A DNA stretch of 7,009 nt from Bacteroidales bacterium UBA5226 (lineage in GTDB: Bacteria > Bacteroidota > Bacteroidia > Bacteroidales > UBA932). This document shows positions 1 to 5,623 of the stretch, piece after piece. The notes under the pieces are model-generated. The model was not told the DNA's origin, searched no databases, and saw only the letters and a list, made by a program, of their open reading frames with translations. Numbering within the stretch: the stretch's first letter is position 1; each line of letters starts with the position of its first letter. The DNA is taken from NCBI GenBank assembly GCA_002409325.1, contig DHUU01000015.1:1-7009 (forward strand). The letters are read 5' to 3'. Position numbers and translations under genes: made by a program.

Positions 1-54
1 CAAACAAAAGGCACCCGGGTGTCTTTATATTTACCTAATATAACGGCGGCATGA
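1..54 (+). CDS. 3' end of a probable sensor histidine kinase (partial, runs off the left edge)
   Basis: Frame 1 is open from the first base and ends at TGA 52-54, giving the tail QTKGTRVSLYLPNITAA. The pattern GTxVxLxLP is the usual last strand of the HATPase_c domain of sensor kinases, and this matches what normally precedes a LytTR response regulator. The stop overlaps the next start as ATGA (51-54), the classic sign of translational coupling in a kinase-regulator operon. By family knowledge the kinase would sense an envelope signal and phosphorylate the regulator encoded next. Only 17 residues are visible, so the kinase type (probably the LytS-like HisKA_7TM/His_kinase class found with LytTR partners) is inference; the identification rests on the C-terminal motif plus context. 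Confidence 0.72.
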   Translation, partial: QTKGTRVSLYLPNITAA

Positions 55-815
55 TTAGAACGCTAATTGTGGAAGATGACATAATGCATGCAAGGTCTCT
101 GACTGACATAATTCATGAACATTTTAAAAATATTCAGATTTTATCTGTTTGCACCAATGTTCCCGATGCGGCACAACAGATCCAGGAACTGAAGCCAGAG
201 CTGGTATTTTTGGACGTGGAGCTGGGCCCGCTCACCGGGTTTGATTTACTGGCCATGCTAAACCGGAGGGACTTTGAGGTCATTTTTACAACCGCGTATC
301 AGAAATATGCCGTCCAGGCTATAAAAATGTCTGCACTCGACTACATTGAAAAACCCATTGATGTGAATCAGTTGAGGGAGGCTTTGTCCCGCTACAAAAC
401 CAAAGCAAGCGAAAAAAAGGTGCAGAATCTGCTTGTCAATTTACAATCCAGTGAGCAAGACCAGAAGATTGCCCTATTTGACCAGGGCAGTTTTCTTTTT
501 GTAAGGATAAAAGACATCATACGCCTTCGTTCAGAGAACGCCTATACTGAGGTTTACTACCTGGAAAACCAACTTGTAAACAAAGCGCTTATGTCTAAGA
601 GCATAGCCTTTTATGAGGAGATGCTCGACGGGAAAGGCCTCTTTTACCGGATACACAACCAGCACCTGATCAATATCACATTCATCAAGCGTCTGGTACT
701 TGACAGCGGCTGTGCCGTGATTATGGACGATGTAGAGCGTTCTGTGGTTCCTGTGGCCCGTTCCCGCCGGGACCGCTTTCTCTCCTATCTTCGCCACAAC
801 GGCCTAATGATCTGA
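51..815 (+). CDS. LytR/AlgR-family (LytTR) response regulator
   Basis: A two-domain DNA-binding response regulator of 254 residues, a normal length for the family. The receiver domain covers about residues 2-120: acidic pocket E8-D9-D10, phosphoacceptor D55 in LVFLDVEL, T80/T81 switch region, and K101-P102 after DYIEKP. The C-terminal LytTR domain spans about 138-250, with the core strands IIRLRSENAYTEVYY, FYRIHNQHLIN and VPVARSRRDRF. LytTR domains bind DNA as beta-rich modules on direct repeats about two helical turns apart. The protein is cytoplasmic. The start is set by the ATGA overlap with the upstream kinase-like gene; no Shine-Dalgarno sequence is visible, which fits translational coupling. 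All phosphorylation residues are present, so it should be an active regulator. Its targets cannot be read from the sequence; polysaccharide, envelope or membrane functions are common for the family but are only a guess here. Confidence 0.95.
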   Translation: MIRTLIVEDDIMHARSLTDIIHEHFKNIQILSVCTNVPDAAQQIQELKPELVFLDVELGPLTGFDLLAMLNRRDFEVIFTTAYQKYAVQAIKMSALDYIEKPIDVNQLREALSRYKTKASEKKVQNLLVNLQSSEQDQKIALFDQGSFLFVRIKDIIRLRSENAYTEVYYLENQLVNKALMSKSIAFYEEMLDGKGLFYRIHNQHLINITFIKRLVLDSGCAVIMDDVERSVVPVARSRRDRFLSYLRHNGLMI

Positions 816-829
816 AGATAGTGTTTTTT
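785..829 (+). terminator. Possible intrinsic terminator of the two-component operon
   Basis: An 8-base perfect inverted repeat, CTATCTTC (785-792) and GAAGATAG (814-821), overlaps the stop codon of the response regulator and is followed by a run of six T (824-829). The 21-base loop is long but can form a small inner stem, GCC 793-795 with GGC 801-803. There is no matching T run for the opposite strand, so it would serve only the plus-strand operon. The stem is A/T-rich, so the call is tentative. Confidence 0.4.
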
Positions 830-834
830 CTTAG

Positions 835-3800
835 TTACATTTTCCTGTCCGGGGGTGTTCCGGGCAACGGTTCATAGAATTTGAGCTCCTCAAGGAGGAC
901 TTCAATGGCCTTGTTCAGCTGGGCGTCATTTCCCAGGTAGTCTTCAAAAGGATTGATGTCCACTTCAATATCGGGATCCACCCCATATCCTTCTATGATC
1001 CATCGCCCGTCTGTTGAATAGGAAGTGAAGAAAGGTGTACGTACGTCCTGCCCGTCCAGGTAGGGCTTGGACCCCGATATGCCCACGATGCCTCCCCAGG
1101 TTCTGGTGCCAATGAGTTTACCAAGGCCCATCTTACGGAATCCATAGGGGAACAGGTCCCCGTCGGACATGGAGTATTTGTCTATCAGGCACACTTTGGG
1201 TCCCGAGTGACTTTCGTTGGGAACCGGCAGGTTGGCCCCGTTACGGTACATGCTCATGCGGTAGGCTTCACGGGCCAGGCGTTCCAGGATGATGGGAGAC
1301 ACATTCCCGCCACCGTTCATGCGGTCATCAATGATGAGGGCCTTTTTGTCCAGTTGAGTGTAAAAAAGTTTTGTGAACATATCCAGCCCGGCAATACCCA
1401 TATCGGGAATATGGATGTATCCTATCTGTCCGTTGCCTGCCTGGCTGACCTTGCGGATATTTTCCTGCACCCATTCGTAATAAACCAGCGGAGATTCATC
1501 GGCAATGGGCTTGACGTAAACGGTGCGGGCACCTGTTCCGGAAGGAGTGCTGTTTACCATCAGGGCAACGGTTTTATCTACTTTTCCCACCAAAGCTTCG
1601 TAGATTACTTTCATGGGAGTGCAGTCTACCCCATCCACCGCCAGGATGTAATCTCCCCGGGAAATATCCACTCCGCCGTCATGGAAGGGAGAGCGAAGCG
1701 ATTTGTCCCAGTTTTCTCCTTCGTAGACCTTGATAACACGGAATGCCCCGGAAGGATCCTTGCTAAAACGGGCTCCCAGCAAGCCCACCTTAACCCGTTC
1801 GGGAGCGGGAGTGTCTGAGGGCGAAGTGACGTAACAGTGGCCCACGTTCAATTCAGAAATCATTTCCCCTATCACGTAGGTCAGATCGTGGCGGTGTTTT
1901 ACATAAGGCAACAAGGCCTCGTATTTTTCACGGATCCCTTCCCAGTCGCGTCCGTGCATGGTGGGCAGGTAAAAGTGATCCCGGTAAACACGCCAGGTTT
2001 CCTGGAAAATCTGGTTCCATTCGGCGGGATAATCTGCAAAAATCCGGACATCACCCAGGCTTACTTTTTTGTCCTTTTTCCAGGTGGGAGCTCCAATGAT
2101 AAACAAATCATCCCCGTCCCGAAGCAGCATTTTTTTTCCCTTTGGAGCATAAGCCAGCGGCATTCCTGTTATAACCGGGCTTTCTTTGAGATCACTGAGC
2201 GAGATTTTTTTAACCTCCCTTCTTGTCATGAAATAGAGGTCACCGTCCACAGCAGCCAGAAGCTGGTACATTCCCGGCTCCAGGGGCAGGGCCGAGGCCC
2301 TTTCTACGATCCCGTCCAGATCTACCGTAACGGTAATTTGTTTTTCAGAAGCGGGTTCGGCTTTGTCGTTTTTGCGGCCTTGATGCCCGGTTGCCGGAGC
2401 AACGGGTGTTTCGACCTTTTCCAAGGGCTTGTATTCCACGGCTTTCAGAGCAGTGGGATCGGGAGTGTCTTTGGCCAGTGGGAGCACAAATATATACGAC
2501 GACACATTGTAGGTCGCATTCCATTCCACCCATGAATAGTTGGCCCTGAAGTCACGGGCCGATGTGAAAAACAGGTATTTGCCATCTTCCGAAAACACAC
2601 CGGACTGGGCATCATACCAGGGGCTGGTTACCGGGTAAGAGATGTTGTCATCTACACTGTACAGGTATACCACACTTATACGGTTTTCTGCCTGGGTGGC
2701 ATAAGTGATCCATTTTCCGTCGGGGGAAATATCATAATTGCGGATGGTGGAGAAGGGTGTTTGAAGGACTTTGCGGGAAGTGCCTGTTTCCGGATTGGCG
2801 CACCATAATTCCCGTTTTTCTGTGGTGAAATAAAGGGACCTTGAGTCAGGTGCCCAGGATAGATTTTCAGGATAACCATCTGTAAAAGAAGTGATTTTCC
2901 GTGCTTCGGAGGGCTTATCATACGGCATGGCGTACAATTGGTATTCACCCGTCTGATCCGAGAACCAGGCAATCTGGGAGCCATCTGCAGACCAGCAGGC
3001 TTCGCGTTCGTGTATACCCGGGGTTCGGGTCAGGTTGTAGGTTGCCCCTTCCGTTCCCGGAACGGAAAATACATCGCCCCGGGCTGTGACCAGTACCCGT
3101 TCTCCATTTGGAGACAGGGAGTACCCTGCAGCCTGTGTGGCAACGTCCAGCAGGCGTACCCTGGCGTTGAGGTGCTCCTGGTTAAGTGTGATATCGACTT
3201 TTTTAAGATCTTCGCTTTTTGTGTGGAAAGAATAAATAAAGCCCCCGTTTTCAAAAACAATATATTCTCCGCGGGCAGCAGGGAATTTAATGTCGTAGGT
3301 ATCGAACAGGGTGATCTTTTCTGTCTTTTTTGTTCCCGTGTCGTAGCGGAACAGGTTCATGATGGAATCACGGTCCGAGAGAAAGTAAATATCTGTTTCA
3401 ATCCACATGGGAAAAATATCCTGGGCATTGTCTCCTTCGCCGGCGGTTATGTTTTCCAGTTGCGTAGTACCCAGCTTGTTTACCCAGATATCATCTGCCT
3501 GTCCGCCTTTGTAATACTTCCAGGTCCGGAATTCGCGAAACATGCGGTTCAGGGCAAGGAACTGGCCATCGGGTGAAAAAGAGCAGAACCCGCCCTCGGT
3601 CGTGGGGATCTGGCTCAGTTCCCCTCCTTCGGCCGGAACGGTAAACAGGTGGGCGCGCATACCGGAAAAACTGTACCAACGCGAACGCAGCACTATGTTT
3701 TTTCCATCAGGAGTCCACCCCATGACAATGTTGTTGGGACCCATCCGGTCTCCGATGTTGTCCCTGTCCAGGGTAGCGGTATAGGTCAGGCGAAGTGGTT

Positions 3801-4095
3801 CACCTCCTTCTGCAGGTATGGTATATACTTCTGTATTACCGTCATACTGTCCGGTAAAGGCGATGGTGCGGCCATCGGGTGAAAATTTGGGAAAGACTTC
3901 ATACCCGATGTGTGATGTAAGCCTTGTGGCAGTTCCTCCTTCCAGTGGTACGGTATAAAGATCTCCGGCATAGGAAAAGGCGATCACCCCGTTGCCAACG
4001 GCCGGGAAACGAAGCAGGCGCCCTTCAGGGTCCCGGGCGGTAAGGGATGTCAGGGTAGTGAACAGTAATGCGGTTACAATAAGTCTACATTTCAT
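835..4095 (-). CDS. Secreted tricorn-type serine protease (family S41), periplasmic
   Basis: A 1086-residue tricorn protease homologue; archaeal tricorn is a large ring-forming protease that trims peptides. Residues 1-20 form a signal peptide with a likely cut after SLTA, so this one should act in the periplasm, unlike archaeal cytosolic tricorn. Two beta-propellers follow (about 25-305 and 306-665), with repeated SPDG-type blade motifs near 72, 128, 174, 328, 369, 415, 457 and 502; a Pro/Lys/Glu-rich linker lies at 541-589. Next come the C1 domain (about 685-760), a PDZ domain (about 765-865, GDYILAVDG at 814-822) and the C2 catalytic domain (about 870-1060). By analogy with archaeal S965, H746 and E1023, the catalytic residues are S977 in YSMSDGD, H753 in LNVGH and E1035 in IIEGYGVDPD, with NGGG 927-930 in the oxyanion region. 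The archaeal tetrad serine before the histidine is Gly752 here. The gene is monocistronic, with its own promoter at 4125-4155. The substrate is unknown; peptide turnover in the envelope is the likely role. Confidence 0.95.
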   Translation of the reverse strand: MKCRLIVTALLFTTLTSLTARDPEGRLLRFPAVGNGVIAFSYAGDLYTVPLEGGTATRLTSHIGYEVFPKFSPDGRTIAFTGQYDGNTEVYTIPAEGGEPLRLTYTATLDRDNIGDRMGPNNIVMGWTPDGKNIVLRSRWYSFSGMRAHLFTVPAEGGELSQIPTTEGGFCSFSPDGQFLALNRMFREFRTWKYYKGGQADDIWVNKLGTTQLENITAGEGDNAQDIFPMWIETDIYFLSDRDSIMNLFRYDTGTKKTEKITLFDTYDIKFPAARGEYIVFENGGFIYSFHTKSEDLKKVDITLNQEHLNARVRLLDVATQAAGYSLSPNGERVLVTARGDVFSVPGTEGATYNLTRTPGIHEREACWSADGSQIAWFSDQTGEYQLYAMPYDKPSEARKITSFTDGYPENLSWAPDSRSLYFTTEKRELWCANPETGTSRKVLQTPFSTIRNYDISPDGKWITYATQAENRISVVYLYSVDDNISYPVTSPWYDAQSGVFSEDGKYLFFTSARDFRANYSWVEWNATYNVSSYIFVLPLAKDTPDPTALKAVEYKPLEKVETPVAPATGHQGRKNDKAEPASEKQITVTVDLDGIVERASALPLEPGMYQLLAAVDGDLYFMTRREVKKISLSDLKESPVITGMPLAYAPKGKKMLLRDGDDLFIIGAPTWKKDKKVSLGDVRIFADYPAEWNQIFQETWRVYRDHFYLPTMHGRDWEGIREKYEALLPYVKHRHDLTYVIGEMISELNVGHCYVTSPSDTPAPERVKVGLLGARFSKDPSGAFRVIKVYEGENWDKSLRSPFHDGGVDISRGDYILAVDGVDCTPMKVIYEALVGKVDKTVALMVNSTPSGTGARTVYVKPIADESPLVYYEWVQENIRKVSQAGNGQIGYIHIPDMGIAGLDMFTKLFYTQLDKKALIIDDRMNGGGNVSPIILERLAREAYRMSMYRNGANLPVPNESHSGPKVCLIDKYSMSDGDLFPYGFRKMGLGKLIGTRTWGGIVGISGSKPYLDGQDVRTPFFTSYSTDGRWIIEGYGVDPDIEVDINPFEDYLGNDAQLNKAIEVLLEELKFYEPLPGTPPDRKM

Positions 4096-4124
4096 AATAT
4101 GGATAGATTAAATTTGTCTGCCCG

Positions 4125-4155
4125 TAAAGTTAAAAAAGTTGTTTTAAGAGGCAAA
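4125..4155 (-). promoter_or_regulatory. Bacteroidota-type promoter for the tricorn protease gene
   Basis: On the minus strand TTTG (4152-4155) is followed after 19 bases by TAACTTTA (4125-4132). This fits the TTTG / N19-21 / TAnnTTTG consensus of the Bacteroidota primary sigma factor with a single mismatch at the last base. Transcription would begin near 4119, leaving a leader of about 25 bases before the ATG at 4095. The box overlaps the promoter region of the divergent mscL gene. Confidence 0.65.
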
Positions 4156-4170
4156 TTCTTCGTATATTTA
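4138..4170 (+). promoter_or_regulatory. Probable promoter for mscL
   Basis: TATATTTA (4163-4170) matches TAnnTTTG except at the last base. Twenty-one bases upstream lies GTTG (4138-4141), three of four bases of the -33 TTTG element. The predicted start of transcription is about 15-20 bases before the mscL ATG (4193). The leader is A/T-rich with no Shine-Dalgarno sequence, as is usual in this phylum. The two divergent promoters occupy almost the same DNA, so polymerase binding in one direction may exclude the other. Confidence 0.5.
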
Positions 4171-4192
4171 CATATCATTTAATAAAACCTTT

Positions 4193-4639
4193 ATGTCAAA
4201 ATTTATTAAAGAATTCAAGGCATTTGCCCTCAGGGGCAATGTGGTGGATATGGCTGTTGGTATCATAATTGGCGCAGCTTTTGGCAAAATTGTATCTTCT
4301 CTTGTATCGGATCTGCTCATGCCTCTGGTAGGGGCCCTGGCCGGAGGGGTGAATTTTACCGACTGGAAGTGGAACATCGTGGGTGAACGTGCCAGTATCC
4401 TGGATCCCGATATCATGCTGCCTGCCGTAACCCTGAATTACGGGAACTTTATTCAGGTACTCATAGATTTCATAATTATTGCCTTGTGCGTGTTCCTGCT
4501 AATCAAGGGGCTTAACAAACTGACCTCTGCCAAAAAGAAAGAAGCAGAACAGGAAGCTCCGGCACCGGCTCCCGAGCCTGAGCCCACCCGCGAGGAAGTA
4601 CTTCTGACAGAAATCCGAGACCTGCTTAAAAAGAAATAG
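4193..4639 (+). CDS. mscL: Large-conductance mechanosensitive channel MscL
   Basis: A homopentameric inner-membrane valve that opens under high membrane tension and releases solutes after hypo-osmotic shock. The 148 residues show the full family plan: amphipathic N-terminal helix (about 2-13), the signature RGNVVDMAVGIIIGAAFGK at 14-32 opening TM1 (to about 45), a periplasmic loop (about 50-84), TM2 (about 86-107) and a C-terminal helix EEVLLTEIRDLLKK (134-147) that bundles below the pore. It is 12 residues longer than the 136-residue E. coli protein, mainly through a longer periplasmic loop; the Pro/Ala/Glu-rich linker (119-131) to the C-terminal helix is pronounced. The pore-constriction residues L19 and V23 of E. 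coli are Met20 and Ile24 here. The gene stands alone with its own promoter, and its stop lies 5 bases from the stop of the convergent LytTR gene. The ATG at 4193 gives the standard N-terminus. Confidence 0.97.
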   Translation: MSKFIKEFKAFALRGNVVDMAVGIIIGAAFGKIVSSLVSDLLMPLVGALAGGVNFTDWKWNIVGERASILDPDIMLPAVTLNYGNFIQVLIDFIIIALCVFLLIKGLNKLTSAKKKEAEQEAPAPAPEPEPTREEVLLTEIRDLLKKK

Positions 4640-4644
4640 GATCC

Positions 4645-5493
4645 TTACAGATTTGTAAACCAACGGGCAATCTGTTCGGCATGCGTGCGCGAGACAGGTA
4701 TGTCCGGTACTTTTGTAATGCCAAGATCCAGCACAATGCCATTGGGCGTTCTTTTGGCAACCCTGACCTGGTCCAGATTTACCATAAAAGAACGGTGACA
4801 GCGCACGATCCGCGTCTGGGCAAAGCGTACTTCCATTTCCTTTAATGTGTTCCTTACCAGGTAATTGCTTACCCCTGATTTTGACAAATACCATACAGAC
4901 ACATAATTGTCTGCTGACTCGAGGTACAGCAGGGATTCTTTTTTTATGGAAAGCTGCAAAACGTCCTTTTCGTCCCGGAAATTGATGGTGTCCGGACCGG
5001 AAGGGGGGCTCCCGGCTTTTTCCTTTTCTTCCAGTTCCTTCAGGCGCATTGATTTTTCCCTCCAGCAGAGGAACAGGATGGATATGATATAGGGGAGCAG
5101 CAGGATCAGACTGGTATTGATAACAGAAGAACGGTATACTTCCATGAAATCGCGTGTTTCGTCCAGGGTAAAGGAATATAGAGTGTAAAAGAGCGACATG
5201 AAAAAGATCTCGGCAATGACCCATATGATATATTCCCAGTAGGAAAGCGTTCTTTTTTTGGTGTAGTAGAACATCACTACCCGGCTGATAACCACCACCA
5301 GGACTCCGGTCAGGATGATCAGGCTGGAATACAGAAAATATTCAAATTTAGTTATGGGATACCACTGGGGCGACTCAAAGGGTTTGTATATGTTTATGAA
5401 CAGCAATGCAAAGATGGAAGTGAAAGCCACCACCAGGGTAAGGTTGGATCTTTTATAGATAAAGGGCGGAATTTTTCTTTGCAGAATGCTCAT
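4645..5493 (-). CDS. Membrane-bound LytTR-family transcriptional regulator (four TM helices plus LytTR)
   Basis: A 282-residue protein with no receiver domain. Four hydrophobic helices lie at about 19-36, 52-77, 86-107 and 122-143, followed by a charged, probably helical linker (RLKELEEKEK, 150-159). A cytoplasmic LytTR DNA-binding domain runs from about 176 to 282, with typical strands LLYLESADNYVSVWY (188-202), RIVRCHRSFMVN (228-239) and DIPVSRTHAEQI (264-275). Membrane-anchored LytTR proteins of this architecture occur in Bacteroidota; they presumably bind DNA while tethered to the inner membrane, without needing phosphorylation, but the signal is unknown. The start is the only upstream Met (the next is residue 74, inside TM2). 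Its ATG is just four bases from a perfect TAnnTTTG box, so the mRNA may be leaderless. A tandem repeat in the adjacent divergent region could be its own operator, though this is inference. No cognate target is evident in the window. Confidence 0.9.
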   Translation of the reverse strand: MSILQRKIPPFIYKRSNLTLVVAFTSIFALLFINIYKPFESPQWYPITKFEYFLYSSLIILTGVLVVVISRVVMFYYTKKRTLSYWEYIIWVIAEIFFMSLFYTLYSFTLDETRDFMEVYRSSVINTSLILLLPYIISILFLCWREKSMRLKELEEKEKAGSPPSGPDTINFRDEKDVLQLSIKKESLLYLESADNYVSVWYLSKSGVSNYLVRNTLKEMEVRFAQTRIVRCHRSFMVNLDQVRVAKRTPNGIVLDLGITKVPDIPVSRTHAEQIARWFTNL

Positions 5494-5497
5494 GCCA

Positions 5498-5505
5498 CAA
5501 AGGTA
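5498..5505 (-). promoter_or_regulatory. -7 box of the membrane LytTR gene (possibly leaderless)
   Basis: On the minus strand TACCTTTG matches the Bacteroidota TAnnTTTG box perfectly and is separated from the ATG (5493) by TGGC alone. Transcription would then begin at or within a few bases of the start codon. No good TTTG element stands 19-21 bases upstream (the closest is TGTT at 18), so the promoter may be weak or activator-dependent. Confidence 0.5.
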
Positions 5506-5543
5506 AAAATTTTTTCACCCCTGAACAGGCGCGCTTAATCCCG

Positions 5544-5582
5544 CCGGAACGTTGTTTGTCCCCCGAAACGGTCTTCTGTCCC
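5544..5582. repeat. Tandem imperfect direct repeat, candidate operator
   Basis: Two abutting units, 5544-5562 (CCGGAACGTTGTTTGTCCC) and 5563-5582 (CCGAAACGGTCTTCTGTCCC), agree at about 15 of 20 aligned positions, with one single-base gap. A weaker third unit may precede them, since GAAC is at 5523 and TCCC at 5539-5542; the TCCC ends fall at 5542, 5562 and 5582, exactly 20 bases apart. Direct repeats spaced by two helical turns are what LytTR domains recognise, and the pair lies between two divergent start codons, next to the -33 box of the plus-strand gene. The role as an operator is inference. Confidence 0.45.
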
Positions 5583-5587
5583 ATTTT

Positions 5588-5619
5588 TTTGAATAACAAG
5601 ACGCGATAGTTTTTCTTTG
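5588..5619 (+). promoter_or_regulatory. Promoter of the alpha/beta-hydrolase gene (probably leaderless)
   Basis: TTTG (5588-5591), a spacer of 20 bases and TTTCTTTG (5612-5619) fit the Bacteroidota consensus TTTG / N19-21 / TAnnTTTG with one mismatch (T for A at the second base). Only TAGC separates the box from the ATG at 5624, so the transcript should start at or next to the start codon. No Shine-Dalgarno sequence is present, which supports leaderless translation. Confidence 0.6.
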
Positions 5620-5623
5620 TAGC

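Noticed and set aside
7..26. Near-perfect inverted repeat AAAGGCACCC / GGGTGTCTTT resembling a terminator of an upstream gene.
   Set aside because: It has no loop and lies inside the reading frame of the kinase tail that ends at 54, so a terminator there is unlikely.
26..33. TATATTTA as a promoter box for the response regulator.
   Set aside because: It lies within the upstream coding tail and lacks a TTTG element at the proper distance; the ATGA overlap points to co-transcription.
1207..1818. 203-codon open frame on the plus strand inside the tricorn gene.
   Set aside because: It lies wholly antisense to a gene with clear domains, shows no recognisable family and has low-complexity-like composition; a shadow frame.
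1837..2535. 232-codon open frame on the plus strand inside the tricorn gene.
   Set aside because: Antisense shadow of the conserved tricorn coding sequence, with no family signature or leader.
2938..3576. 212-codon open frame on the plus strand inside the tricorn propeller region.
   Set aside because: Antisense shadow; Cys- and Phe-rich product without motifs.
4036..4095. Lipoprotein signal in the tricorn precursor because of Cys3.
   Set aside because: The Cys precedes the hydrophobic stretch and no lipobox follows it; an ordinary signal peptide ending at SLTA fits better.
4647..4675. Inverted repeat ACAGATT / AATCTGT at the mscL-LytTR junction as a bidirectional terminator.
   Set aside because: The stem is weak, the loop is 15 bases, and no T run follows directly on either strand; it also lies in the last codons of the LytTR gene.
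4499..5224. 241-codon minus-strand frame across the mscL end and the LytTR gene.
   Set aside because: It overlaps two well-supported genes in other frames and its His/Cys/Arg/Pro-rich product has no recognisable domain.
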